Origin: Acanthamoeba lenticulata
Lineage: Eukaryota; Discosea; Longamoebia; Acanthamoebidae
Direction of reading: 5' to 3'
Assembly (NCBI GenBank): GCA_002179805.1
Contig: NAVB01000490.1
Location: 1 to 64,000, forward strand
Length of the DNA: 64,000 nt
This document shows, one piece after another, positions 12,001 to 24,900 of this stretch. Both the position numbers and the translations under genes were made by a program. The number at the start of each line of letters is the position of its first letter. Position 1 is the first letter of the stretch. Below the pieces are notes generated by a model that worked only from the letters and a program-made list of their open reading frames with translations, was not told the origin of the DNA and did not search any database.

Positions 12001-13555
12001 CTCCAGTGGCAGCGTGTCGCTTGACTCCCACAGGGGAATGCTCTGCAGGAATGCGAATTCAAGCTACCTTGTGAGCCGCGTGTTGATGAAGAGGAGGAGG
12101 AGGAGGAGGAGATGAGAGACCTTGCCGCCCAGCTTGTCGGGAATCTTGCGCTGGAGAAGGAGCTCCTCCCACGTCGCCGCTTCGGTCCGCGGATCCTCCT
12201 GTACATACCATAAATAAGCCCACGGCAGAGCCATGCACAAAGCGCGGGCAGATTGGGGCAAGGCGGGACGTGACGCACCCAGCTGAAGGTGAGGATGAGC
12301 GCCGTCTGCGCGACCAGCAGGGTCATGACCCCGCCATCGGTGGAGGCGCCGTCTGCAGTTGAGGGGCAGATGGAATGTTAGATTTGTTTGTTTGTTCGTT
12401 CGTTTGTTTGTTTGTTTGTTTGTTTGAGATTGGTGTTACCGTGGTCGATGCTCGGGCGGGTCGACCTGTGCGTTTCGTGGGAGCTGCGCCGCGACGTACG
12501 CGCCGCGTCGTCTTCGTACGCTTCGCGGACGAGCCGCTCACCCTCCTGCCACCCACGCATCCATTCAACACGCATCAGCACTAGCCAGGTCGTGCCGCTT
12601 CCTGCGCGCTGAGGGGAAGTCAAGGACGAAGCGGGGCAGGAGGAGGCACCCTGGGCAGAGACCGTTGGAGCGACGCACCCCTGTGGTGCGTGCTTTTGTG
12701 CTTGTCCTGGTCACAATCATCATTATCAATAATGAGCTCGAAGTGATCGGAGGGAGCTTGGAGGGGGAGCACCTCAGTGGCGTGATGGTGATGATGCAAG
12801 CGGGGCTGATGGCTGTGGTGGCGCTGGGGATGGTGATGAAGGCGGCTGTGCTGCACTCGAAGCGAGCGGTAGCTGTGTCGGTGCCGGTTCTCGTCGTCGT
12901 CACCACCATGGCTACCATCACCACCAACGTGACCTTCCGCGCCCGGGTGGCCCTCTTCGTGATCGTCCCGACGGCGGTCCGTTCGCGTGCCTTTCTTCGG
13001 CGAGGCCCTGTCCTCGTCAGCGCCGCCGCGCGGGTGCTGCCGGGCGCTCAGCGGAGGCACTTTGGGGCGAAGCTTCGCGGGCCCGGCGTCGCCCGCAACT
13101 GACGCGTCGGTGCGGGTCTGAGCGGCCAGCCGCGCTTTGAGCTCGTCGGTCCGTTGCTGCTGCTTCAGATCAACTGCGCAGTCGCGCTCGGGCGGTGGCG
13201 AGAACAAGGTCTCGTCGTCGCTGGCTGTGTCGTCCGGCTCAGTGCCGCTGCTGCGAGACTTGACGCCAGCAGCGCGGCCGCCGTCGACCCTCTCCGGAAC
13301 GCGTTTCGCGCCGAGTTCGTCATCTTCCTGTTCCACCACCTCTTCCGCTTCTTCGCTGCTTTCTTCCGAGAAGACCCGAGACTCGCCTCCCTCAGGCTCC
13401 TCGTTTGCGTCATCAGGCGACGGGACTGGACCCATGGTCGAGGCCACGATGCGCCGCCTCGATGAAATCTCCTGCACCCGATGGGAGCCCCACATTGGGT
13501 TGGGCGTGCCAGCGGTCTGCTTCTTCTTGTGGTGGGGGAGGGGTGGGCTTTCCAT
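9057..13555 (-). CDS. CorA-type divalent-cation transporter with long His-rich and charged N-terminal region
   Basis: A many-exon gene ending in the two-helix membrane module of the CorA/Mrs2/Zn-transporter superfamily. TM1 is about 9750-9690 (AITLPVLVVASLFGMNV) with the invariant GMN motif, and TM2 about 9660-9600 (GLSGICFLLLVVLLVVWW), followed by a basic tail. The last coding exon ends WRSWKWGRE at 9057. The first long exon (to about 12650) is acidic and then very His-rich around 12790-12860, a possible metal-binding stretch. Middle exons carry a Lys/Arg/Glu block (about 11210-11100), and sequences such as VILYPLGTGLLVLGVNWLPP (about 11600) and RYIGLSREGTVCISWPTSIE (about 10740). In the family, five subunits form a Mg2+ or related ion channel. 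Start choice (13555, or MGPVPSPDD at 13435) is uncertain, and several internal junctions are approximate. Confidence 0.75.
12383..12426. repeat. (TTTG)n microsatellite in intron
   Basis: About eleven GTTT/GTTC units inside an intron of the CorA-type gene. On the coding strand it reads CAAA repeats shortly before the acceptor at 12355. Confidence 0.85.
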
Positions 13556-13795
13556 GTCGATGCAGCAGAGCTCCTTTGGGACTACCCTAGCCTTCTCCTC
13601 CCATCTGTCGAAATCTCAACAAACGCTTTGCTCTTTAGGCCCGCAAGCCAGCTTCTTCTCTTTTCCTTCTCTATTTCCTTATGTTTAACAGCATGGCGAA
13701 ATTTCGGATAGCTGAGCAACTTAATTGAAGGCGAAATTACACACAATTAGAGGTCCTTTGGGATAAACAGACGACGCAGCAAGAAGAAGGCCTCC
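13556..13795. promoter_or_regulatory. Head-to-head intergenic region, CorA-type gene and ankyrin gene
   Basis: 240 bp between divergent start codons. AT-richer than the flanking exons toward 13690-13760. No defined box is recognised, but both promoters must lie here unless one 5' UTR has an intron. Confidence 0.35.
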
Positions 13796-16700
13796 ATGCA
13801 GCAGGGAGGCGGAGCAAGGAGCTTCCCTCTGCTTGATGAGGAGAAGAAGATGAACAAGAAGCTTGCAAACTCGGCCTCCGGCAAGGCGTTTCCGGTTGTA
13901 CCATACCACCAGAGCCCCCCGCCCTCGCCGACCGTTGCAACGCGGCGAGCTTTGATGACCTCGGACGATTCGGTGCAATCGATTTCTGGTTCTGCCACGC
14001 CCTTCTCCAAGATGCCCTCTCCTTTCCGTCACCACCTTGATAGATCTATCAACGGCGCTGGCGCTACTGCCGCCTTCCATGAGTACGACTCGTCCCCACT
14101 GGACTCCCCTTCGTCATCTCTAAGGATGGCAGTGGTGAAGATGGAGGAAGAACATCAGTTAGAAGAAGGAGAAGAGCCCGCCGCCCTCAAGGCGACGTCG
14201 CCACGAAAGAAGAAGAAGGCGACGACCAAAAAGAAGAAAAAGAAAAGCGCCAGCGGGGCAGGAACAGAAGAGGCGCTGTCCACCGACGATGGCGAGGGCT
14301 CGCGCAGCTCGAAGAGCGGCGGCAGCGGCCGCACGACGCCGCGCTCGGAGCTGCGGGCGAGCAACAACCGCACCCCGACGGCGGCCACCATCAAGGAAAA
14401 GAACGAAAGCGAAAAGCGAAGCACAAAAAAGAGCGAAAGGGGCTCGCCCGGCATGATGCGATGCACGTCGGACGGTGTCTCGCTCGTGCGCAAGGAGAAG
14501 CCTTCTTCCTCTGGTGCCGCCAATTCATCCGTTTCGGCTTCGATGGCCAGCTTGAAGAAGTCCTTCAAGAAGGAGGACAAGAAAGAAAAGAAAGACAAAA
14601 AGGACAAGAAGGACAAGACCAAGAAAGCAAAGAAGGAGGCCAAGGAGGAGAAGAGGGGATCGCTCGTGCGGCGGGCCAAGAGCGAGAGGAAGATGCTGCG
14701 AATCGAGAAGGACCAGGTTGGCGGCGGGCTCGGGTCGCAGCTCGCCGGAAGCGGTCGCCGGGTCAAAACGAGCAAGCTGCGGCGCGTGATGAGCCTCGAG
14801 GACGAGGAGATCAGCATCGAGCGACTGCGCAAACAGGCCATGGAGCGCGAGCAGGAGAAGCTCCGCGAGAAGCTTATCCGTGTTGAGGAGCAGAAGAAGA
14901 AGGAGATCGGTGAAACCAATAACGAGCAAATGCCGGCTGTCCAAGCGGTCGAGGCTCCCATCGCGCATGGCGGCCCGACCGAGGCCAAGGCCTCGCCAGA
15001 GCCGACGCCGGTGGAAGAGCGAATACAAAGGCTGGAGAGCCTGGTCGAGGACCTCGCCGCGCAGCAGGCAGAGATGCGACGGCAACACTCCGAGGCGATC
15101 GAAGCGCTCAAGCGCGAACATGAGGAGGCGCTCAAGCAGATGATCCTCCAGATGAAGATGTTGCGCGAGAGCATGCTCCTGGGCGGGGCCGGCGGCAAGA
15201 AGGCCTCCAAGCGGGTCATGAGCGGCGTCCTGCCGATCTCGGGCGCGGGGAGCGTCAGCCCGGACCTCGTGCAGCGACGCTCCGCGACGGTGTCGGTGGT
15301 GACAAGTGGCGAGATGTCCCCGCGCGACGTCGTTTCGCCTCGCATGGCCAGCTCGAGCACTTCCTCTTCGACATCAGCCACGAAAGACGATTCGAGCGCC
15401 GAGTCTGGCATCGTGCCGCTCCTGCTGATCAACACGCCTTACCACATCGAGCAGCGGCCAGTCAGCGGTACACATGCGTGCCACCTGCAGCCATGATGGC
15501 CGCTCGGATTTGACATGTGCTCTCTTCTCTGTTTTTCGTATCACAGCGCGCGAGTCTCGGCCTCGATCAAAGAGCGTGAAGGAGAAGTCGCCGGGCGAGG
15601 AGCCCGTCAGGCGAGGCCTCACGTTCCGCAGCGTCAGCTCGCGCCTGCTCGGCAGCGGTTCCTACGAGTCCGCGGCAAGTAGCAAGTCGAAGCGAGCCGA
15701 CAGCTCGGGCCTGTCCTCTGTCAACAGCTGGCACCACACGCGCAACAAGCGCGGAAGCGACCGCAAGGGCAAGGTGAGCGAGAGCGAGAGCGAGAGCGAC
15801 GAGGATGACCACAAGGGCAACGAAATGCTCACGACCACAGGAATGCAGAGAGGACGTTCGCACTCGTCCCCGCGCCTTCATACCCCGAGCGTCGCTCAAG
15901 CGCCGCCTTCGCCATCGTCGAAACGAGGCCTCTCCTTCTGGCACTTTAGCCCGCGCGGTACGTGAGGATGATGCGAGCTGGCGCTTGCCTGTGGCTCACG
16001 CTGGACGGTGCCGCGCCACAGAAACGGCCAAGACCACGGCCTGGGCCAAGCTTCTCGATGCTGGGGAGACGGCGACGCCAGACGGTCCGCCTCTCTCGCC
16101 GCGCGAGGCAGGCAAGGTCCCTCCGGCGTCCGCAGAGCCGGCGCTCAAGGCCGACACTCTGCATGAGGCCTGCTTGAGCCTCGATGTCGAGCGCGTCGAG
16201 GCCATCCTCAAGGCCGAGAAGCAGCAGGGATTCGACCGGCTACGCAGCGCCCTCGCCTCTCGCAACGAGCGAGGGCAAACGCCTCTTGTACGTCCAGCAT
16301 GCGCGCTACTGCTGGGCCGCTTGAAACCTGACGGCGCGGGTGGGCGCTGGGTTGCTGCAGCACGTCGCCTGCGAGCGGAACCCGGTGGGGCTGGTGCCAA
16401 TGCTCCTGCAGTATGTGCAGCGGGTCGACGGCGAGCAGCATCACCGACCACCTGTCCCAAGTGGGCAGGTCTCGGCCGCGGCGCCGGCATCGTTGATCAA
16501 CCTGCGGGCGGACCATGAATGGACGCCGCTCCACTCGGCTTCCTGGGCCGGACAGCTGCTCAACTGCCGCCTGTTGCTGAAGGCCAATGCTGACGCTTCG
16601 CTGCTGACGTCTAGAGGCGAGTCTGTCCTCCACAAGCTGTTTGACCCACAACACGACGGTATGCGGCGACCACTCTTCCATTTTCTTGCCGGAGGGCTCA

Positions 16701-17365
16701 CACGTCGGTCTGGATCCAGATGAAGCCATCCAGCGATACAGTCGAGAGGAGCTGATGAACCTGGTGGCTGACATGGTCGAGCACGGCGCGCCCATCAATG
16801 CTCAGTCTTCGCCCAATGGCGAAACCGCCCTCCATCTGGTTCGCCGCTCCTTCAAGTCTGGCTTGTGTCGTGGTGATGAGCATACTTTCACAACAAGCGG
16901 ATAGCTCATTCAAAAACGGGCGCAGGCATGTTCGCGTGGCAACTTCACAGCAGTCCAGTGCTTGCTCGATCACGGAAGCGATCCCAATCTGCGAACGACG
17001 ACGTACGTGATACGTGACGAGCTCGGGCGCAGTTGTTTCCACCGCGTTGTGTCGTTTCTGATTGTTGGCCTTTTCTCTACAGTACGCAGGAGACCAGTTT
17101 GCACTACGCCGTGCGTGGAGGTAAAGAGGCCATCGTGAAGCTGCTGCTCACAAGAGGAGCCGACGCGGGTGTCACGGGTGCGCATGGCACCCCGGTCGAG
17201 GTGGCGCAGGCCCTTGGACGAGAAGGCGTCATGACGCTGTTGAGGACACGCACACGTTCCTCGCCCACCGTCACGTTCGCCGCGGAGGAGATACATCAAA
17301 AGGCCGACATCAGCAGCAAAGAGACACCACCAAGTGCGGCCACAAAGGAACTTCCAGGAAAATAG
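13796..17365 (+). CDS. Ankyrin-repeat protein with long Ser/Lys-rich N-terminal half
   Basis: Exons 13796-15467, 15547-15957, 16022-16287, 16361-16658, 16720-16838, 16926-17002 and 17083-17365 sum to 1041 residues in phase. The first 700 residues are disordered, with several Lys-rich blocks (14200-14250, 14560-14680), Ser/Pro motifs and one coiled coil around 15010-15170 (VEERIQRLESLVEDLAAQQA). The C-terminal third holds ankyrin repeats broken by introns: TPLHVACERN at 16361, WTPLHSASWAGQLLNCRLLL at about 16520, ETALHLACSRGNFTAVQCLL spanning 16820-16970, and ETSLHYAVRGGKEAIVKLLL at about 17100. Each TPLH-type motif re-forms exactly at the splice joins, which confirms the exons. Ankyrin repeats bind protein partners; the partner is unknown. 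Only 62 bp separate its stop from the next gene's start. Confidence 0.85.
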
Positions 17366-17427
17366 AAGAAAAGGACTGCAATTTCTTGGGCCTTGCACGC
17401 CATCAAAATCTTCACATCACCACACCA

Positions 17428-18816
17428 ATGTCAACAGCTCAGGGACAACCCAGCCCCCTTCCGTACGCCCCCATGCCGAGGGGAGGAGGTGTGGGCGTGG
17501 GTGGAGCCCCTCTGCCAACTGGCGTTCCCGTTGCTGCGGCCGCCGAGGAAGAGCCCCAGTTCTTGTCCCTCTCCTCCATCGTGACCCGCCTCGTCTTCAA
17601 AATTGGTGAGTTTTCGCTCCTCAATGTGCCTGCCCGGACCCTCTACGAGCGACAAATCGCCGCCGCGGCTTTGGCGGCGCGCATGGGACACGGGCACAGC
17701 CTGAAGGAAGAAGACGACAAGAAAGAGAAGCAGAACCCCATCCAGACTCTCGTCAATTTTCACAAAGAAGAGGGGGTTGTGCGAATTATTGGTGCCACGT
17801 CTCTTGCCTTCACCAGCGATTTGATCTATGGCGTTATTGCTTCTGTTTCCTATGGTACGGTCCTCGAGGCCACCCCACGCCGACTGATTTGTGGCGAGTC
17901 TTACCCTCGTCGTGGCCGTTCCAGTGTTCTGCCGCATGGTGCCCGTACTTCTGGGCTCGTCCACGGACGACCTTGACTGGCAGAGCCAGTCCTTCCTAGC
18001 ACTTCTCAGCTCGCACAGCATTGCCAGCGCCATTACCTATCCTCTCTTCCTCGCTTCATACCAGGTGCGCTCATAAAGCACTTCCTCGCCTCCATGCTGC
18101 TCCTCATCACCTTCCCCCGCCGGTGCGTTGTGTGCATTTGCCCAGGTGCGGCATCACGCCTGGACTGGCTTCTCGGGTCTCTTGCCTTCGGGTACTTACT
18201 TGCCTATTCACAACCTTCTTCTTGATCGGTGGGGCTAACCGCGCGGGTGATTGCTTGGTGTGGTGAAGGTGACTCCTTCTATGGCAAGCTGCGCGACAAC
18301 GCCGTGGCTCACCTGGCTGAAATGATTACTCTGCACACCGTCCGCCCGGCCATCGTGGGTACGCAAATCACACAATCACTGGGAAACATTGTTTCCATCC
18401 GTATGGATGATCAAGAGGGTTTTCCTGACGAGCGTCTCATTGTGGCAGACGTCCTCTACCTTGTGTTTGGCGAGTGGCTGGTGGCCAAGGCCGACGGTGA
18501 CACGCTCGCCGATCAGATCGCCTACCACATTGGCATCCGTGGCGTTCACTTCACGGGATCTGTCTTGGTGGGCCTCATCCACCTGCCCGTGTCGACCATC
18601 GTCACCAAGGTTTCTACTTCAGCTCCACTTGCCCCATTATTGAGTCTTTGAATGGTTGTTGAACGGTTTTTTGTGGTGCAGCTGAGGGCCGAGCCGGACG
18701 CCTACGAGAACGTGTGGGACTGCATCAAGAAGACGTGGCAGACGCAAGGTCTCAAGGGCTTCTATGGCAGCGCCTTCTGGTATCTGCTCGCCAACAACCA
18801 GCTCCTCATGCCATAG
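17428..18816 (+). CDS. Mitochondrial carrier (SLC25)-like protein
   Basis: Exons 17428-17854, 17925-18064, 18146-18176, 18269-18609 and 18682-18816 give 357 residues in phase. The clearest carrier signature is at the C-terminus, DCIKKTWQTQGLKGFYGSAF, the usual helix after the third repeat, followed by WYLLANNQLLMP. Hydrophobic stretches include LAFTSDLIYGVIASVSYG and SHSIASAITYPLFLASYQ. Classical PxD/ExxR signatures are weak, so it may be a degenerate carrier such as the outer-membrane MTCH type rather than a substrate transporter. A GTGAGT at 17606 is not used, because the reading continues well through it. Transported substrate, if any, is unknown. Confidence 0.72.
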
Positions 18817-19021
18817 CCGCTCTCGGCACAAGAGCAGCGATGAACCGACACAACACCAGCCACAGAGCACCTTCCTTGTCGGAAGTTCCCGAGGCTGTAG
18901 AATGCAAAACATGGAAGACCATAAAAGCCTGACATTCGTAGCATATTTGTGTTCCAAACCTGATCCTGGTCCATCCCGAGAGGCCAAGAACACAACGCGC
19001 ACAAGCCGGAAAGCCAACAAG

Positions 19022-21501
19022 ATGAAGAGGCTGAGCATTGCATCGAGGCATTTCGCCGCTCCTGGCAAGGCCCTCAACTTGGGCTGTGTTCGTGGCCTGG
19101 CCACCAGCAGCCAGTATGCCAAGCACGCTCGCTTCCTGCAATCTCTTGGTATTGAGGAGGGCGTCAACGATGGCGTCTGCATCGACGGCAAGTGGAGTAA
19201 GGGCAGCGGTGAGGTTGTTGAATCTGTGAACCCAGCCTACAATGAGACGATTGCCCGTGTCGCCACGGCCGGGTTGAAGGACTACGAGCGTGCCATCGAG
19301 GCCACCAAGAGCGTGGAAAAGATGTGGGCTGAGGTAAACAACCCACAACAATGCTGGCGAAAACGAGCTCAATAACCCATTTGCTGATCGCTCAATTAAA
19401 TCTCCCTAGGTCCCGGCACCCAAGCGAGGTGAGATTGTGCGTCAGATTGGCGACGAGCTGAGGAAGCATTTGCACGACCTGGGCGCGCTCGTCTCCCTCG
19501 AGGTGGGCAAGATCACGCAGGAGGGAATCGGCGAGGTGCAGGAGTTCGTCGACGTTTGTGACTACGCCGTCGGTCTTTCCCGCTCCTTTGCTGGCCAGAT
19601 CTTCCCCTCCGAGAGTGCGTCTCGTCTTCCCTGCGCTTCTGCATGCTGCTTGCTCCCGGACCAGGGTCCTGACCGCTTGGCTCCTAGGACCGAACCATTT
19701 CATGCTGGAACAGTGGAACCCTCTTGGCACCACGGGCATCATCACCGCGTTCAACTTCCCTGTCGCTGTTATGGGTAATTATCATTTCCATTTCTTGCTC
19801 TTTGCTGTAGCTCTTGCTCACACCAATGCAACGTTCAGGATGGAATGCTGCCATCGCCCTCGTTTGTGGCAATCCTCTGATCTGGTGCTCTTCTCTTCCC
19901 TGCTTGCGTTGATTTGATGTCGGGCGCGTGAATTGTCGGCAGCGGACTCCTGCTCACTGATGTGTGTGCATACAGGAAGGGCGCGCCCTCGACCAACCTG
20001 TGCACGTTGGCCACACAGCGCATCATCCAGCGCGTCCTGGAGCGCAACGGCCTGCCCGGCAACATTTGCGTGGCCCTCACCGGCGGCGCCGAAATTGGCG
20101 AGGCTATTGCCAAGGATCCGCGCGTGCCCCTGGTCTCCTTCACTGGCAGCACGCAGGTGCGTGGGCGCTGCCGCATTGCAACCCCTTTTTGGCTTGTCTT
20201 GATGACTGAACGTCGCTCTTGCCGGACAGGTGGGCAAGATTGTTGGCACGCACGTCGCTGCTCGCATGGGCCGGAGCCTCCTGGAGCTGGGCGGCAACAA
20301 CGCCATCACTGGTACCCTCGATTCAAGCCTTTCTGCTCTGTTCCGAACGCGTTTTCTCACGCTTTAAGCCTTGGCTCCTCAGTACTTGACGATGCCGACC
20401 TCACCCTTGCCGTCCGCGGCATCCTGTTTGCCGCTGTGGGCACTGCTGGCCAGCGATGCACGACTGCTCGCCGTCTGGTACAACACGCCACCACACTCTT
20501 TCTTCCTCATTGCAGCTGAAAATAGAAGACGAAGCCAAAAGCTGACGTATCATTTTCTCCTCTCAGTTCCTGCACGAGAAGATCCATGACGAGTTCTTGA
20601 CCAACCTCAAGGGCGCCTACGAGCAACTGACTCAGAAGATGGGCGACCCTCTCGACAAGAACACGCTTCTCGGCCCGCTTCACCGTCCCTCCTCAGTCGA
20701 CCTTTACAAGAATGCCATCACCAAGGCCCAGGAGCAGGTTTGTGTTTGTGCGCACACGCGCAGAGCGTCCGTTCTAGTCGTTCTAGTCGTGAAGCTGACG
20801 TGCGCGTATCATCATCATCATGTACACAGGGCGGCAAGATTATTACTGGCGGCAAGGTGAGGACCGACCGGCCGGGTAACTTTGTGGAGCCCACCATCGT
20901 GTCGATCAAGCACGACGCTCCGATCGTTCTCCACGAGACCTTTGCTCCCATCCTCTACGTCACGAAGGTTCCCGTACGTGATCATCCCTCCCTCTGCTCC
21001 ACACCTGGATACTCAAAACCTTTGTACTGTACAGGACCTCGAGACGGCGATTAAGTACAACAACGAAGCCGCGCAGGGCCTCAGCAGCTCCCTCTTCACC
21101 ACCAACCAGCAGAACGTGTTCAAGTGGATTGGGTACACAACCCTTTTTTTTTGTATTCATTAATAATTTGGTGATGGCGCGACCCGTGCTCATGCCGGCA
21201 TGACGCTCGTGCAGACCCAGCGGCTCGGACTGCGGCATCGTCAACGTCAACATCCCGACCAACGGTGCCGAGATCGGTGGTGCCTTTGGCGGCAACAAGG
21301 AGACGGGCGGCGGTCGCGAGTCTGGTTCCGACTCGTGGAAGCAGTACATGCGCAGGTCCACCTGGTACGTTCTCCGTGCTCGTGCCCTCCTGTACAGACA
21401 TCCTATTTGTTCTTCCTCATTCATGAACTTTGTTCTTGCTGCACAGCACGATCAACTACGGCAAGGAGCTGCCACTGGCTCAGGGCATCAAGTTCGATTG
21501 A
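19022..21501 (+). CDS. ALDH7A1: Aldehyde dehydrogenase family 7 (alpha-aminoadipic semialdehyde dehydrogenase, antiquitin)
   Basis: About a dozen exons encode a protein of roughly 530 residues. The N-terminus ([20 protein letters not shown]) is rich in Arg, Ser and Ala and acid-free, like a mitochondrial presequence. Family 7 marks are [20 protein letters not shown] (about 19720), LVSFTGST (about 20145), [11 protein letters not shown] (about 20280) with the general-base Glu, and [13 protein letters not shown] (about 20450) with the catalytic Cys. The cofactor-binding and late motif [10 protein letters not shown] is at about 20935, and [20 protein letters not shown] near 21280. In other eukaryotes this enzyme oxidises alpha-aminoadipic semialdehyde to aminoadipate with NAD+ in lysine breakdown and also detoxifies lipid aldehydes. 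The tail reads [17 protein letters not shown] before the stop at 21499-21501. Confidence 0.93.
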
Positions 21502-21941
21502 GTTGATGGTCCGGCGGTTTGAATTCAATTTTCCTGCTCTATTTTCTCATAAAGAAGGTTGAGACCAAAGATGGAGACGGCGGGCGTGGTGATGTCCTTA
21601 TGTGGCTGTTGTCGAGTTCTGCTCGCGACTGTTGACCTGGCACCCTCGTGAAAGAGGCTCAGTTGCAGAGGACGACGGCTCCGCCCTCGTGCGTTGGGCG
21701 CATCTCTTTCCCTATCCTCAATTTTGGAAACGCTGAGGGCTTAATCTTTGTGGAGCGCTGAGATCTTCCTCGTTCCATTCAGAAATTGGTACGAATTGCT
21801 TTCCACTCCACAACAATCAAATCTACTTCTCTTTTCCCATTAGGACCAACCGATGTTTATGATTGCTGCGAGGTGTCGTGTTTTTACGTCCTGGCTGCTC
21901 ACCCTCTCCGTGGCTTGGGTTATGCGTGCAAGCAGGGTCCA

Positions 21942-24900
21942 ATGCTGCGTAGGAAGAGGAAGGGCAGTAAGCAAGAGACCGAGGGCGACTCGGCCGCAGG
22001 GCCAATCTCGCCGCGCACCAGAGCCGCCACCGATGGCGACGCTGTTCCGGTGAGCGCCCACAAGGAGGAGGAGCAAAGGAAAAGGGGTGGATCGCGCGTG
22101 ATGGAGCTCGTGCAGCAGACCAAGAAAAACTTCACGGGCTCCGGCACGCTCTCGCTGCGCTGGGCTGGCAACAACAACAACAAGAAGAAGGGCATTCCCT
22201 CCTCGCGCTCGTCATCCGACCTCCGCGCGCTCTCATCCGACGAAGATGGCATCGGGTCCGACTCGGAGGCCTCGCCGCCCGCCTCACCCATATCTCCACG
22301 CACCAAGTCTGAACGCCCCAAGACAGAGCGCAAGAGGAGGGAGCGCGTGACCCGCGATCCCGAGGGCAACACGTTCGACCTCTTTGCTGGGCGGGCCAAG
22401 TCGAGCCGCGGCCGGGCCGAGTCTGTGTCCAACTCTGCCGACTTACCGGCCGTACGCAGCGAGCTGGATGCCGATGGCCAGGTCCGGCCGCGAAAGCTCT
22501 CCGATCGGACCGGAATGCAGAGCGATGTTCTCGACTACGAGCTCAGTGGCAACGATAACGCCGTCGCCAGCCTTAAGCTCTTGCCCATCGAGCAGATTGA
22601 GAGACGTCGCACCCGCACCTCGTCGGGCTCAGGCTCGTCCGCCGGGCCTGGCGAGTCCGCCAAGCGAGACCTCGCCTCGGCTCCGCTGCCTCCTCCGCTT
22701 ACACTTGCTGAGTCCAAGTCGTCACAGACGACCAACAGCCTGCCCCTGCCGCTCAATTTCTTGTCGGCGCCCCTTCCTCCGCCTCTCCACCTCTCCGATT
22801 CCTCCACGCCGCTGCCCATCAACACAACGAGCCCCGCCTCGAACACCACCACCCCGAGCGGCAGCCCGCCGCTGCCCATGCGTTTTGCCCTGATGTCGGC
22901 GCCCATCCCGCCGCCGCTCAAGCTGTCGGACCCACCCATCGCCGCCATGGGCTCCCTCAACACGCAGCTGCCATCCGCCGGGATTTCACGCCGCGCCACA
23001 TCGCCGCAGTTGTCCCACTCGGCGCCGGTGCCAGTTGTTCCCACCGCGGACACGAACACGTCAGTGGCGACCACGGCGTCATCCAAGTTGAGCGTCTCCC
23101 AGAAGATCACGTCCAGGACCAAGCTCGCCAAGTCCCCGGGGAAGGCTGCATCGTCCCCCAAGTCCGCCAAGACGCCGACCAAGCCAAAACCCGTTCTCCC
23201 TGCGCTCCGGCTCAGCGCAGCCAAGAACGTGGGTTCGGGTCCAGGCAGCGGCACACTGTCACCACTCTCAAGTCTCACATCGCGCGTGGTCTACATCCCG
23301 GCCGCGCCGCTGTCACCCTCGCTCTCCCTCGTCTCACCGCGCTACACCCGGTCCAGCTCATCTTTGGACGATAGCGGCCACGGGCGCTCGCCCAGGCCCC
23401 TCAACACCTTTCGCTCTTTTGACGAAAACGGCGACCTCGACAAGGCACTTGTCCCCCCCCCCTTCATTTTATGTGCGTGTGTTCTTGATTGTGTGTGGCG
23501 GGCTGGAGGCTGACGATGAAGCGGTGTTGTGGTGAGCAGACGCTCGAGGAGATGATTCACTCGCGATGGGAAGAGTACGACAACATCCGACGACTGCGCA
23601 GCGGCAGCAGACATTACCGGCAGTCCAGGCGGATGAGCGTGCTGGGCGAGTCGAGCTCCATGGACAAGCTCGAGACCGACGCCAACGTCTTCCTGGGCGC
23701 CATTAAGGAGATGGTCAAGCAGCGCACGCAGATGCGGAACGAGGAAACCGCCCAGCCGTCGGGCGACGCCGCACCGCCGCTGCGCTGGGAGCTCAAGAGT
23801 CGGCGACGCAAAGAGCGCGAGATGCGGATGAGCCGCGAGCGTAACGGCCGCTGGCGCTCGTCCATGTGCATGTCCTCGTCCGACGGACTAGAACTCGAGA
23901 ACTCGGATTCTGGATCGCTGACCTCGTCCGACGCTCTGACGTCACCACCACCGTCGCTGACGTCGTCACTATCATCATCGCTTTCATCATCGCTTTCATC
24001 CTCGTTCTCCGCTTCACAGTCCTTGTTGCCAACAACGTCTTCGACGTCGCCACCGCCACCGCCCGTCCCACCACCGCCACCCATGGCCTTTGCCGCCTTC
24101 TACAGGTGCGTTTCCTTCCCTCTGATGGCACACGACAGTCGTTGTTACTTGTAATTAAACGCTACCCCGAATTCCCCGTTGTGTACAGCGTGGAGCAAGA
24201 GGACGGGAAGTGGGGCGTCAACATGATGTCGAGCGAGGACCCGTTGGCTTACCAGGAGATGTTCACTCTGGCCGCGTCTCAGATCGAAAACGGTTCGCAG
24301 CTCTCCCGTTGGACCCCTCGCCCAGTCATGTCTCTGCTCAAAAGTCAGTGTTTGTTCCGTACACAGTGCCAGGCATCTACCGGTGGCGCATCGAGCAAAT
24401 GGCGCCCGTGTGGATCTCGCAGCAGAGCGAGGAGCACCCGCCTAACCACTTCTACGAATCTGACTGCTATCTCGTGCTCTACGTGGGCCGCGCCGACGAC
24501 GAGGACGAGCCCGAGGACGGCTCGCCCCTCAAGAAGGACGCTGGCGCCGCCGGAGGCGCGGGAGCCCCCGGCAGCGACGCGCTGGTCTACAACCTGCACT
24601 ATTGGATCGGCCGCGGGGCGAGCGTCGACAAAAAGGCTAGCGTGTGCTTCCGGGCCGTGCAGCTCAACAGCTACATCGGAGGCAAGGCCAAGCACTATCC
24701 CGAGCAGCAGGGCGAGGAGTCCTCTACGTTCATCTCCTATTATCGCAGGGCCGCCGCGCGCCGGGCCTCCTTCTCGGGAAGCAGCAGCAGCGGCAAGGTG
24801 CCCACCCGGGTGGCGACCACGACCTCGGCGGTCATGGCCCCGACGTCGGTGGCCATGACCGCCGAGACGGACGCGGCGATCGTCTACCTCGAGGGCGGCA

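Noticed and set aside
14155..15435. 426-codon antisense frame opposite the ankyrin gene
   Set aside because: Ser/Leu/Phe-rich complement of Lys/Glu and Ser codons; the sense strand splices into clear ankyrin repeats.
17606..17640. GTGAGT donor after FKI in the carrier-like gene
   Set aside because: The reading frame continues smoothly with plausible helical sequence, and the total length stays in phase without an intron here.
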